A stretch of DNA of 64,000 nt, taken from positions 372,001-436,000 of the forward strand of contig NZ_FRCB01000001.1 in NCBI RefSeq assembly GCF_900142765.1, given 5' to 3'. Below are positions 46,727 through 54,687 of the stretch, piece by piece. How positions within the stretch are numbered: position 1 is the stretch's first letter; every line of letters starts with the position of its first letter. The notes under the pieces were generated by a model that was not told the origin of the DNA, searched no databases, and worked only from the letters and a program-made list of their open reading frames with translations. Origin of the DNA: Roseovarius litoreus. GTDB lineage: Bacteria > Pseudomonadota > Alphaproteobacteria > Rhodobacterales > Rhodobacteraceae. Position numbers and translations under genes: made by a program.

Positions 46727-46826
46727 GACAGTCTCCCTCTGGTCTGGCGCGAAAATGACCGTGCTTGGGGGGGCTTGTCCAGAGCAGGCTTGCCGCCCAC
46801 CCTTGGCGCGTGCCACTCTGAAGGCG

Positions 46827-48176
46827 ATGGAACCCGAAACGCTTCAGGCACCACAAGAGATCGCGATGGGCCTCAGGGATCAGGCCTGGGCGCTGATCGA
46901 ACACCTCATGCGGCCCTCCAACACCCATCAGGTGGCGATCGTGCTGGGTCTGTTGATCCTGGCGCATGTTCTGGCCAAGCTTTTGGGGCCATATGTCTAT
47001 GAATGGATGCGCAGCCGCGAAGGCTGGCCCAAATGGCGGATGCGGTTTCTGGTTCTGATGCATCGGCGCCTGCGGCTGATCCTGTTCGTGCTGATGATCT
47101 GGCCGCTGGTCTTCGTGATGAAACTGACCACATGGCCAAGCCGCTCCTACCTGCTGTCGATTGCGGGCGAACTGGCGCTGGCATGGCTGCTGATCGCGCT
47201 CATCACGCGGTTCATCCTGAACGGGTTCCTGCGCGCGGTGGTGCGCTATGCCGCCTGGACATGGGTGACGCTTCGCATTCTGGGCCTGACCGACGAGGCG
47301 CGCGGCCTGCTGGACAGCGCCGCCATACAGCTGTCGGGGATGCGCCTGTCGCTGTGGATGGTGCTGCAGGCGGTCGCGGTGGTCGCCATCCTGCTGTTCG
47401 TGGCGCGTTTCGTGTCTCGCGTGACCTCGGCCCAGATCCGCCGCAACGACGAGATTTCGCCCTCGATGCAGGTGCTGGCCGTCAAGCTGCTGCAGGTCAG
47501 TCTTTATGGCGCGGCCTTCTTCATCGGGCTGCGCGCCGTGGGCGTGGACCTCACCGGGCTTGCGGTGCTGTCGGGCGCCATTGGCGTGGGGCTTGGCTTT
47601 GGTCTGCAGAAGGTGGTGTCGAACCTTGTGTCGGGCGTGATCCTGCTGCTGGATCGGTCTATCAAGCCCGGCGACGTGATTTCGCTTGGCGAGACCTTCG
47701 GCTGGATCAACAGCCTTGGGGCCCGCTATGTGTCGATCACCACCCGCGATGGCCGCGAATACCTCATTCCGAACGAGGATCTGATTACCGGACAGGTGGT
47801 GAACTGGTCGCATTCGGATGAATACGTGCGGCTGGATATCCATTTCGGCACCGCCTATTCCGACGATCCCCACAAGGTCCGGCGCATCGCCGTGGAGGCC
47901 GCAAAGAGCGTGGACCGCGTGCTCGAGTTCAAGCCGCCCGTCTGCCATATCGTGGGCTTCGGCGACAGCAGTGTGGATTACATCCTGCGCTTCTGGATCA
48001 GGGACCCGACGGCTGGGCTGACCAATATCCGGGGCAATGTCTTTCTGGCGCTGTGGGATGCGTTCCGCGACAACGGAATCTCGATCCCGTTCCCGCAACG
48101 CGAGGTGAAACTTCTCGAAGGGTCCGAGCTGGCGACGACCACCGCGCCCGGCCGCCCGGACGGACCCCCGGACTGA
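46827..48176 (+). CDS. MscS-family mechanosensitive ion channel
   Basis: A 449-residue channel with five or six membrane helices and the MscS core. The pore helix region is GLAVLSGAIGVGLGFGLQK, with the Gly/Ala packing pattern of the family, then NLVSGVILLLDRSIKPGDV at the start of the beta domain. The extended N-terminus is longer than E. coli MscS (286 residues), as in YbdG-like members. It protects against hypo-osmotic shock by releasing solutes. The start at 46827 follows AAGG; a start at 46866 is possible. Confidence 0.88.
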   Translation: MEPETLQAPQEIAMGLRDQAWALIEHLMRPSNTHQVAIVLGLLILAHVLAKLLGPYVYEWMRSREGWPKWRMRFLVLMHRRLRLILFVLMIWPLVFVMKLTTWPSRSYLLSIAGELALAWLLIALITRFILNGFLRAVVRYAAWTWVTLRILGLTDEARGLLDSAAIQLSGMRLSLWMVLQAVAVVAILLFVARFVSRVTSAQIRRNDEISPSMQVLAVKLLQVSLYGAAFFIGLRAVGVDLTGLAVLSGAIGVGLGFGLQKVVSNLVSGVILLLDRSIKPGDVISLGETFGWINSLGARYVSITTRDGREYLIPNEDLITGQVVNWSHSDEYVRLDIHFGTAYSDDPHKVRRIAVEAAKSVDRVLEFKPPVCHIVGFGDSSVDYILRFWIRDPTAGLTNIRGNVFLALWDAFRDNGISIPFPQREVKLLEGSELATTTAPGRPDGPPD

Positions 48177-48303
48177 CCCCGGCAGGCACCGCTTGGCCGA
48201 TGCACCCGGCCCTGCAAGGCATTCATTGAAATATCCCGCGTCTGTTGCTAGATTTGGCTTATGCCCGGCACCGGGGTTCAACGGTGTGCAACGAAGGAGG
48301 ACC

Positions 48304-48381
48304 ATGTCCTGTCTTTTACGGCTGATGCGGCTGGAGCCGCTGAACAAGGGGGGCCTATCATGGCGCCCATCATGGATGTGA
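48304..48381 (+). CDS. Possible 25-codon leader peptide overlapping the rsfS start
   Basis: An ATG at 48304 lies 4-5 nt after an excellent GAAGGAGG ribosome site. It opens a 25-codon frame (MSCLLRLMRLEPLNKGG, then Trp-containing tail) that ends at TGA 48379-48381, 22 nt inside rsfS in another frame. rsfS has its own AAGGGGGG site within this frame. Such an overlap suits translational coupling or a leader peptide. It is too short to judge by codon use and may be fortuitous. Confidence 0.4.
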   Translation: MSCLLRLMRLEPLNKGGLSWRPSWM

Positions 48382-48725
48382 CAAGCGAAGCACAGCTCGA
48401 CCGCATCCTGACCTCACTTGACGATGACAAGGCCGAAGATGTCGTGCAGATCGATCTGCGCGGAAAATCGGCCATGTGCGACTACATGGTGATCTGCTCG
48501 GGCCGGTCATCGCGTCAGGTCTCGTCGATCGCCGAAAAGCTGGCCGAACGCCTCAAGCAGGAGTTCGGGATATCCAGCAAGATCGAAGGCAAGGAAACCG
48601 GTGACTGGGTGCTGATCGACACGGGCGACGTTGTCGTGCATGTCTTCCGCCCCGAAGTGCGCGACTTCTACCAGCTCGAGAAAATGTGGCTGCCCACGCG
48701 GGCCGCTGCCACTGCAGACAGCTGA
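48360..48725 (+). CDS. rsfS: Ribosome silencing factor RsfS
   Basis: RsfS (Iojap/YbeB) binds ribosomal protein uL14 and blocks joining of the subunits in starved cells. The 121-residue protein has the family core EDVVQIDLRGKSAMCDYMVI, then CSGRSSRQVSSIAEKL and DWVLIDTGDVVVHVFRPEVR. The start at 48360 follows AAGGGGGG; the open frame extends upstream but without family similarity. It is directly followed by rlmH with no gap, the usual arrangement. Confidence 0.95.
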   Translation: MAPIMDVTSEAQLDRILTSLDDDKAEDVVQIDLRGKSAMCDYMVICSGRSSRQVSSIAEKLAERLKQEFGISSKIEGKETGDWVLIDTGDVVVHVFRPEVRDFYQLEKMWLPTRAAATADS

Positions 48726-49196
48726 ATGCGCGTCCATATCTGCGCGGTGGGCCGGATGAAAACCGGCCCGGAACGCGCATTGATCGACGATTACCAGACC
48801 CGATTCGACAGAACGGGCCGGCCCTTGGGGCTTGGCCCGCTTCAGCTGCATGAGGTCGAGGACCGCAAGGGCGGCGGGATGGAGGCCGAAGCGGCGCTTC
48901 TGGACCGCAGCCTGCCCAAGGGTGCGCTCTGCGCGGTGCTGGACGAACGCGGTCAGGTGATGCCCTCGCCGGATTTTGCCGATCTGCTGGCGCGCTGGCG
49001 CGACGAGGGGCGCGGCGATGTGGCCTTCGTGATCGGCGGTGCCGATGGTCTGGACCCCGCGCTGCGCCAGCGGGCGGATTTCAGCCTGTCCTTCGGCAAG
49101 ATGGTCTGGCCGCATATGCTGGTGCGGGTGATGTTGGCCGAGCAGCTTTATCGCGCGGCCTCCATTCTGGCGGGCAGCCCTTATCACCGGGCCTGA
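48726..49196 (+). CDS. rlmH: 23S rRNA (pseudouridine1915-N3)-methyltransferase RlmH
   Basis: RlmH methylates pseudouridine 1915 in helix 69 of 23S rRNA on assembled 70S ribosomes, using SAM bound in a SPOUT knot. The 156-residue protein has VAFVIGGADGLDP and ends SFGKMVWPHMLVRVMLAEQL then GSPYHRA, the C-terminal knot and tail of the family. It starts immediately after the rsfS stop codon. Confidence 0.96.
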   Translation: MRVHICAVGRMKTGPERALIDDYQTRFDRTGRPLGLGPLQLHEVEDRKGGGMEAEAALLDRSLPKGALCAVLDERGQVMPSPDFADLLARWRDEGRGDVAFVIGGADGLDPALRQRADFSLSFGKMVWPHMLVRVMLAEQLYRAASILAGSPYHRA

Positions 49197-49248
49197 CAGG
49201 GTCCGCGCAACGCGCGCCGCATTAATCGCGGTTATCCCGCGCAGGAGC

Positions 49249-49286
49249 ACCGACGCGATACCGACGTTATACCGACACGATACCGA
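49249..49286. repeat. Three and a half 11-bp tandem repeats upstream of gpmI
   Basis: Units are ACCGACGCGAT, ACCGACGTTAT and ACCGACACGAT followed by ACCGAG. The first two are identical to those before murJ at 11660-11681. The array ends 126 nt before the gpmI ATG (129 nt for murJ). Confidence 0.85.
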
Positions 49287-49315
49287 GGGCCGCAGCTTGG
49301 CTTTTCCCCAGTGAT

Positions 49316-49329
49316 TTAACCCGATTCGC
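49316..49329. promoter_or_regulatory. Conserved TTAACCCGATTCGC motif upstream of gpmI
   Basis: This 14-mer equals the murJ motif at 11726-11740 apart from one missing T. It lies 30 nt after the 11-bp repeats and 97 nt before the gpmI start. It has a TTAAC half-site and a GANTC methylation site. Its function is unproven. Confidence 0.45.
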
Positions 49330-49412
49330 GCCCGGCGCGGCTTTTCGGCGCTTCACCCCGCCGCCCACAACCGCTAGAACGCCCACAAGTGGGCAAAAGC
49401 AGGCAAGAGACC

Positions 49413-50930
49413 ATGAGTAGCGCAAAACCCGTTGTCCTGTGCATTCTCGACGGCTGGGGCCTCTCCGACCGGACCGAGGCCAACGCGCCCGTTCTGGCCG
49501 ATACGCCGAATTTCGACCGGCTGATGCAGACCTGCCCGCATGCCACCCTGATCACCCATGGCCCCGATGTGGGCTTGCCCACCGGGCAGATGGGCAATTC
49601 CGAAGTCGGTCATACAAACATTGGCGCAGGCCGCGTGGTGGCGATGGACCTGGGCCAGATCGACCTTGCGATCGAGGATGGAAGTTTCTTTGAAAACAAG
49701 TCCTTGAAGGATTTCATCGCACGGCTGAAAGCCTCGGGCGGGACGGCGCACCTGATGGGGCTGGTGTCGGATGGCGGGGTGCATGGGCATCTCGATCACA
49801 TCCTCGCCGCGACCCGCACGATTGCCGAGGCCGGTGTGCCTGTGGCCCTGCACGCCATCACCGACGGGCGCGACGTGCTGCCCAAATCCGCCCGCGGCTT
49901 TCTGGAACGGCTCGAGTCCGAAATGGCCCCGGGCGTCCGGATCGCCACGGTGATCGGGCGCTATTTCGCGCTGGACCGGGACAATCGCTGGGACCGCGTG
50001 CAGGAAGCCTATGAGGCGATGATCCACGCCAGGGGCGCGCGCGCCCGCACCGCCCGCACCGCCGTGACCAACGCCTATGCCCGCTCGGAAACCGACGAAT
50101 TCGTGACACCCACCGTGATCGGCGACTATGCCGGGGCACAGGATGGCGACGGCTTTTTTTGCTTGAATTTCAGGGCAGATCGCGCCCGCGAAATCCTGTG
50201 TGCGCTGGCCCAGCCGGGCTTTGACGCCTTCGATCCGGGCACCCGTCCCGATTGGGCGGCCCTCTTGGGCATGGTCGAATATTCCGACCTGCACAACACC
50301 TTCATGCAGACCGTGTTCCCCGCGCGAGAGATCGTCAACACGCTCGGAGAATGGGTCGCCAAACAGGGCAAGCGGCAGTTTCATCTGGCCGAAACCGAGA
50401 AATATCCCCATGTCACCTTCTTCCTGAACGGCGGCAAGGAAGCCCCCGAACCCGGCGAAGACCGCTACATGGCGCCGTCTCCCAAGGTGGCCACCTACGA
50501 CCTGCAACCTGAAATGAGCGCTGCCGAAGTTACCGACCATCTGGTTGCGGCCATCGCCGAGGGCTACGATCTGATCGTGGTCAACTACGCCAATCCCGAT
50601 ATGGTCGGGCATACCGGCGATCTTGCGGCGGCGATGGCGGCCTGCGAGGCGGTGGATCGTGGTCTGGGGCGGGTTCTGGAGGCGCTCGAGACCCATGGCG
50701 GTGCGATGATCGTGACCGCAGATCATGGCAATTGCGAGGTCATGGTCGATCCCGAGTCCGGAGGGCCGCATACCGCGCATACGCTGAACCCGGTGCCGGT
50801 CATCCTTGTGGGCGGACCGCAGGAGGCACGGCTCGGCAAGGGACGGCTGGCCGATCTGGCGCCCACGATCCTCCAGCTGATGGGCCTGCCAAAACCTGAA
50901 GAAATGACCGGAAAGAGCCTTTTGTCATGA
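49413..50930 (+). CDS. gpmI: 2,3-bisphosphoglycerate-independent phosphoglycerate mutase
   Basis: GpmI interconverts 3- and 2-phosphoglycerate in glycolysis using two Mn ions. The 505-residue protein has CILDGWGLSDRTEANAP (metal Asp), the nucleophilic serine in GQMGNSEVGHTNIGAG (about residue 65), and VTADHGNCEVMVDPE (C-terminal metal site). The start at 49413 follows AAGAGA. Its stop overlaps the envC start (ATGA), so central metabolism is tied to cell-wall splitting genes in one operon, a linkage common in alphaproteobacteria. Confidence 0.96.
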   Translation: MSSAKPVVLCILDGWGLSDRTEANAPVLADTPNFDRLMQTCPHATLITHGPDVGLPTGQMGNSEVGHTNIGAGRVVAMDLGQIDLAIEDGSFFENKSLKDFIARLKASGGTAHLMGLVSDGGVHGHLDHILAATRTIAEAGVPVALHAITDGRDVLPKSARGFLERLESEMAPGVRIATVIGRYFALDRDNRWDRVQEAYEAMIHARGARARTARTAVTNAYARSETDEFVTPTVIGDYAGAQDGDGFFCLNFRADRAREILCALAQPGFDAFDPGTRPDWAALLGMVEYSDLHNTFMQTVFPAREIVNTLGEWVAKQGKRQFHLAETEKYPHVTFFLNGGKEAPEPGEDRYMAPSPKVATYDLQPEMSAAEVTDHLVAAIAEGYDLIVVNYANPDMVGHTGDLAAAMAACEAVDRGLGRVLEALETHGGAMIVTADHGNCEVMVDPESGGPHTAHTLNPVPVILVGGPQEARLGKGRLADLAPTILQLMGLPKPEEMTGKSLLS

Positions 50931-52057
50931 GGTGGCTTGCGGCGCTGGCATGGGTTTTCGTGGCCGGTGGCGCCTTGGCCCAGACCGATCCCGCCGACGC
51001 GGCGCGCGCCGCAGCCCAACGTCTTGCAGAGGCCAGCGAGATGCTGGAAGCGGCCGATGGCGCACGCAACCGGGTCAAGGCACTGACCGAGACCATCCAG
51101 GCCTATCAGGACGGTTTGCAGGCAATGCGCGAAGGGCTGCGCCGGGCCGCGATCCGCGAAGAAACCCTGAGCCGCGACCTGCAATCGCGCGAAGACGAGG
51201 TGGCCCAGCTTCTGGGTGTGCTGATGGCCATGGGCGACACGCCCGCACCGGTCCTCTTGCTGCATCCGTCAGGGCCGGTGGGCACGGCACGCTCGGGGAT
51301 GATCGTGGCGGAAGTGACACCGGCCCTCAATGCCCGCGCCGCCGATCTGCGCCAGACACTGGAAGAGGTGACCATCCTGCGCGCGCTGCAGCAAAGCGCC
51401 GTCAACACGCTGCGCGACGGTCTGGAAGGGGTGCAGGAGGCGCGCACGGCCCTGAGCAAGGCGATTGCCGATCGCACCGATCTGCCGCGGCGGTTTACCG
51501 AAGACCCGCTCAAGACCGCCTTGCTGATCGCCTCGACCGAGACGCTGGAGGGGTTCGCCAGCGGCTTGAACGAGATTGCCCAGGACGAGGTGCCCGGAAG
51601 CCTGCCGGGGATCGAGGACCGCAAGGGGCAACTCAACCTGCCGGTGGATGGCCGCATCCTGCGCCGCGCCGGAGAGGCCGACGCCGCCGGAATCACCCGT
51701 CCCGGGATCGTGATGGTGACGCGGCCTCAGGCCCTGGTCACCGCGCCCACCGCCGCGACGGTGCGCTATCGCGGTCCGCTGCTGGATTACGGAAACGTGA
51801 TTATTCTGGAACCCCAGGCCGGAATTTTGCTGGTGCTTGCCGGTCTCGACGTGGTCTATGGTGAAGCCGGACAGGTTCTCCCGGGGGGCAGCCCGGTTGG
51901 CCTGATGGGCGGAGCGACCGATATGGATGATGTGATCCTGACCGGGACCGGTCAGGAGACGGGTGCCAGACAGACGGAAACGCTCTATATTGAAGTGAGA
52001 GAAAACAACACTCCGGTAAATCCTCTGGAGTGGTTCAGGACAGACAAGGATGACTGA
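50927..52057 (+). CDS. envC: EnvC-like murein hydrolase activator (degenerate LytM domain)
   Basis: A 376-residue periplasmic protein. A signal peptide (WLAALAWVFVAGGALA) precedes a long coiled coil (about residues 25-190, with QRLAEASEMLEAADGARNRV and LQQSAVNTLRDGLEG). The C-terminal LytM/M23 domain lacks the zinc ligands: the normal HxxxD and HxH positions read RGPLLDYGNVIILEPQ and LVLAGL. Proteins of this layout activate amidases for septal peptidoglycan splitting rather than cutting themselves. The start overlaps gpmI and the stop lies 3 nt before ctpA. Confidence 0.9.
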   Translation: MRWLAALAWVFVAGGALAQTDPADAARAAAQRLAEASEMLEAADGARNRVKALTETIQAYQDGLQAMREGLRRAAIREETLSRDLQSREDEVAQLLGVLMAMGDTPAPVLLLHPSGPVGTARSGMIVAEVTPALNARAADLRQTLEEVTILRALQQSAVNTLRDGLEGVQEARTALSKAIADRTDLPRRFTEDPLKTALLIASTETLEGFASGLNEIAQDEVPGSLPGIEDRKGQLNLPVDGRILRRAGEADAAGITRPGIVMVTRPQALVTAPTAATVRYRGPLLDYGNVIILEPQAGILLVLAGLDVVYGEAGQVLPGGSPVGLMGGATDMDDVILTGTGQETGARQTETLYIEVRENNTPVNPLEWFRTDKDD

Positions 52058-52060
52058 TTG

Positions 52061-53398
52061 ATGAAGAAATTCCTTATGGCCGCCGCTGCCGGAACGCTGG
52101 CCGGGATCGTTGTGACCACCCAGGTGGCCGCCCCCCTGCTGGCCCAGGAAGCGGAAAAACAGACCAATGTGTACGAGCAGCTGGACCTGTTCGGCGACAT
52201 ATTCGAGCGTATCCGCTCGCAATATGTCGAAGAGGTGGACGAGGGCGAGCTGATCGAGGCGGCCATCAACGGCATGCTGACCTCGCTCGATCCGCATTCG
52301 AGCTATCTGTCGCCGCAGGATGCCGCCGACATGCGCGTGCAGACCCGTGGCGAATTCGGCGGCCTTGGCATCGAGGTCACGCAGGAAGACGGTTTCGTCA
52401 AGGTCGTCTCGCCGATGGACGGCACGCCCGCGGACAATGCCGGGATCGAGGCCGGGGATTTCATCACCCATGTCGACGGCGAAAGTGTTCTGGGACTGAC
52501 GCTGGATGAGGCGGTCGACATGATGCGCGGCCCGGTCGGCAGCGAGATCATCATCACCGTGGTGCGCGAAGGCGAGGCGGAACCGTTCGACGTGTCGATC
52601 ATCCGCGACACGATCACCCTCACCGCCGTGCGCTCGCGGACCGAGCAGAACGCAGTCATCCTGCGCGTCACCACCTTCAACGATCAGACCTACAAGAACC
52701 TCGAGGAGGGTCTTGCCGAACAGATCGAAGCAGCCGGCGGCGCCGACAAGGTCAGTGGCATCGTGCTGGACCTGCGCAACAATCCCGGCGGCCTGCTGAC
52801 CCAGGCGATCAAGGTGTCGGATGCGTTCCTCGACAAGGGCGAGATCGTGAGCACACGCAGCCGCGATCCCCAGGATGGCGAGCGCTTCAACGCCACGGCG
52901 GGCGATCTGGCCAATGGCAAGCCGATTGTCGTGCTGATCAACGGCGGCTCCGCTTCGGCCTCCGAGATCGTGGCCGGCGCGCTGCAGGATCATCACCGCG
53001 CGATCGTCGTGGGCACGAAAAGCTTCGGCAAGGGGTCGGTCCAGACGGTCATGCCCCTGCGCGGCGATGGCGCCATGCGGTTGACCACAGCGCGCTACTA
53101 CACGCCGTCGGGCAGGTCGATTCAGGCGCTTGGCGTCTCGCCGGACATCGTCGTGGAACAGCCGCGCCGCAGCCCCGACACCGAAGAGACCGAGGAAAAT
53201 CCCCGCGGCACGCGCTTCGAGGCCGATTTGCGCGGGCGTCTGGACAATGACAGCCTGTCCGAGGACGAGCGCAAGCAGATCGAAGAGGAGCGCGCCCGCG
53301 CCGAAGCTTCGGCCAAGCTGCGCGAGGACGACTATCAACTGGCCTATGCCATCGACATCCTCAAAGGTCTGGCCACACTGGGCGGCCCGGCACAGTAA
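52061..53398 (+). CDS. ctpA: S41-family carboxyl-terminal processing protease
   Basis: A 445-residue periplasmic serine protease. A signal or anchor (KKFLMAAAAGTLAGIVVTT) precedes the N-terminal SLDPHSSYLSP block and a PDZ domain (FGGLGIEVTQEDGFVKVVSP). The catalytic serine is in INGGSASASEIVAGAL and the lysine in GTKSFGKGSVQTVMP. CtpA proteases trim lipoproteins or murein endopeptidases and are often co-expressed with EnvC. It is the last gene of the gpmI-envC-ctpA operon, followed by a strong terminator. The ATG at 52061 is preferred to the adjacent TTG at 52058. Confidence 0.94.
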   Translation: MKKFLMAAAAGTLAGIVVTTQVAAPLLAQEAEKQTNVYEQLDLFGDIFERIRSQYVEEVDEGELIEAAINGMLTSLDPHSSYLSPQDAADMRVQTRGEFGGLGIEVTQEDGFVKVVSPMDGTPADNAGIEAGDFITHVDGESVLGLTLDEAVDMMRGPVGSEIIITVVREGEAEPFDVSIIRDTITLTAVRSRTEQNAVILRVTTFNDQTYKNLEEGLAEQIEAAGGADKVSGIVLDLRNNPGGLLTQAIKVSDAFLDKGEIVSTRSRDPQDGERFNATAGDLANGKPIVVLINGGSASASEIVAGALQDHHRAIVVGTKSFGKGSVQTVMPLRGDGAMRLTTARYYTPSGRSIQALGVSPDIVVEQPRRSPDTEETEENPRGTRFEADLRGRLDNDSLSEDERKQIEEERARAEASAKLREDDYQLAYAIDILKGLATLGGPAQ

Positions 53399-53420
53399 GC
53401 CGCCGCTGATGTCCAATGAT

Positions 53421-53449
53421 CCGCCCGCCGGCCCCCCGGCGGGCGGTTT
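53421..53449 (+). terminator. Terminator after the gpmI-envC-ctpA operon
   Basis: An 11-bp perfect GC stem, CCGCCCGCCGG (53421-53431) with CCGGCGGGCGG (53436-53446), a CCCC loop, followed by TTTGCGTT. This is the best intrinsic-terminator candidate in the window. Confidence 0.8.
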
Positions 53450-53519
53450 GCGTTACGCCCCCGCTTGACCCGCAGCCCGCGGTTTCGCAAAAGTGGCGCC
53501 CGAAATGAAAGGCCCGGAT

Positions 53520-54014
53520 ATGACACCCGAAGACATCGCCCGCCTGCCCTATCGCCGCAATGTGGGCGTCATGCTGGTCAACGAGAAAGGCCACGCCTTT
53601 GTCGGCCAGCGCATCGACCGCCAGCCGCATGATCCGCCCGCATGGCAGATGCCGCAGGGCGGCGTAGATGCCGGAGAGGACCCGCGCGAGGCGGCCTTGC
53701 GCGAATTGGAGGAAGAAACCGGCGTCACCCGCGATCTGGTCACCATCGAGGCCGAGACCGATGACTGGCTGCTCTACGAGTTGCCGCACGAGCTTGTGCC
53801 GCGCCTGTGGAAAGGGCAGTTCCGGGGCCAGGAGCAGAAATGGTTCCTGCTGCGCTTTCATGGCACCGACGATCAGGTGCGGATCGACGCCGACGATCAT
53901 CAGGAATTCTCGGAATGGCGCTGGATGGCGCCCGAAGAGCTGCTGGACAATATCGTGCCCTTCAAGCGCGGCGTCTATGAACGGGTCTTGGCGGCCTTCG
54001 GGGACCGGCTATGA
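53520..54014 (+). CDS. rppH: RNA pyrophosphohydrolase RppH (Nudix)
   Basis: RppH removes pyrophosphate from 5'-triphosphate mRNA ends and starts RNase E-dependent decay. The 164-residue protein has [34 protein letters not shown] leading into the Nudix box ([11 protein letters not shown]), then [11 protein letters not shown] and FLLRFHG, as in family members. The start at 53520 follows AAAGG; an upstream in-frame ATG at 53505 has none. Its stop overlaps the next gene start. Confidence 0.95.
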   Translation: MTPEDIARLPYRRNVGVMLVNEKGHAFVGQRIDRQPHDPPAWQMPQGGVDAGEDPREAALRELEEETGVTRDLVTIEAETDDWLLYELPHELVPRLWKGQFRGQEQKWFLLRFHGTDDQVRIDADDHQEFSEWRWMAPEELLDNIVPFKRGVYERVLAAFGDRL

Positions 54015-54505
54015 TCCGCGGGCTGGCGGGGCTGGCGCTGCTGACGGCGATGGCCGGTCCGGCGCTGGCTCTGTCCTGCCTGCCGCATGACATCGCGCGC
54101 ACCTATGCCGAGGCCGATCAGGCCGAAGAGGCCTATGTCATCGTGCGCGGGGTTCTGGTGTTCGACCAAACGGCGCTGCCGGTGGCCGACATGGACCGCC
54201 AGCACGAGACCCCGCCAAACACCGCCATCCCCGCGCAGCTTACAGGGCAGGCTCTGACGCGGGACGGCTTCACCCTGCCCTTCGACCAGCCCATCACGCT
54301 GAACGCGCAATGCTTTGGCCCGTGGTGCGCCGGGGCGCGTTCGGGGATCGAATATCTGGGATTTCTGGAACAGACCGGCGAGGGCTATGGTCTGACCGTC
54401 ACGCCCTGCGGCGGTTTCGGCTTTCCCGAGCCATCGGAAAAAACGCTGGAGCGGGTGCAGAGCTGTTTTCGCGGTGGCCCCTGCGCGCCCGAAACCTTTC
54501 ACTGA
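54011..54505 (+). CDS. Small secreted cysteine-containing protein of unknown function
   Basis: A 164-residue exported protein with signal [17 protein letters not shown] (about residues 4-20) and seven cysteines in the mature part ([45 protein letters not shown]), so probably disulfide-bonded in the periplasm. [13 protein letters not shown] strand recalls OB-like or TIMP/NTR-type beta folds, but no family is certain. The start overlaps rppH (ATGA). The final codons are part of a 13-bp direct repeat that runs into a dispersed repeat. Confidence 0.65.
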   Translation: MIRGLAGLALLTAMAGPALALSCLPHDIARTYAEADQAEEAYVIVRGVLVFDQTALPVADMDRQHETPPNTAIPAQLTGQALTRDGFTLPFDQPITLNAQCFGPWCAGARSGIEYLGFLEQTGEGYGLTVTPCGGFGFPEPSEKTLERVQSCFRGGPCAPETFH

Positions 54506-54516
54506 AACCTTTCACT
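54491..54516. repeat. Perfect 13-bp tandem duplication at a gene end
   Basis: GAAACCTTTCACT occurs twice in tandem at 54491-54503 and 54504-54516. The first copy contains the last codons of the secreted-protein gene, and the second joins directly to the stem-loop repeat at 54517. It may be a scar from the arrival of that repeat. Confidence 0.8.
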
Positions 54517-54598
54517 AAAGCGTTCCGCCTTTGACCTGAGGCATCAGCGACAGGCGGAACGCGTGCAACGATTGAACGGAGCACTGCATTTCGCGAAA
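54517..54598. repeat. Dispersed stem-loop repeat, copy 2
   Basis: A perfect 11-bp stem GCGTTCCGCCT (54520-54530) with AGGCGGAACGC (54552-54562) around a 21-nt loop containing TTGACCTGAGGCATC. It is followed by GCAACGATTGAAC and TTTCGCGAAA. It matches 42722-42804 in order and spacing, with a compensatory T-A for G-C change in the stem. Confidence 0.75.
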
Positions 54599-54656
54599 CG
54601 CTTCAAGAAGATGAGCGGCTGAAAGGCTGGGATGAGACAGATCAGGACTCGCAAAA

Positions 54657-54671
54657 GAACAAAACGTGAAT
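54657..54671. promoter_or_regulatory. LexA-like box before dnaE2
   Basis: GAACAAAACGTGAAT matches the alphaproteobacterial LexA site GAAC-N7-GAAC with one mismatch in the last base. It ends 16 nt before the dnaE2 ATG, as expected for SOS control. The perfect box before imuB supports this reading. Confidence 0.7.
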
Positions 54672-54687
54672 ATAATCTTGTCCTGTC

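Noticed and set aside
54588..54687. Short reading frame through the repeat into the dnaE2 leader as a real peptide
   Set aside because: The frame arises from a dispersed repeat and continues over the LexA-like box; no start codon with ribosome site.
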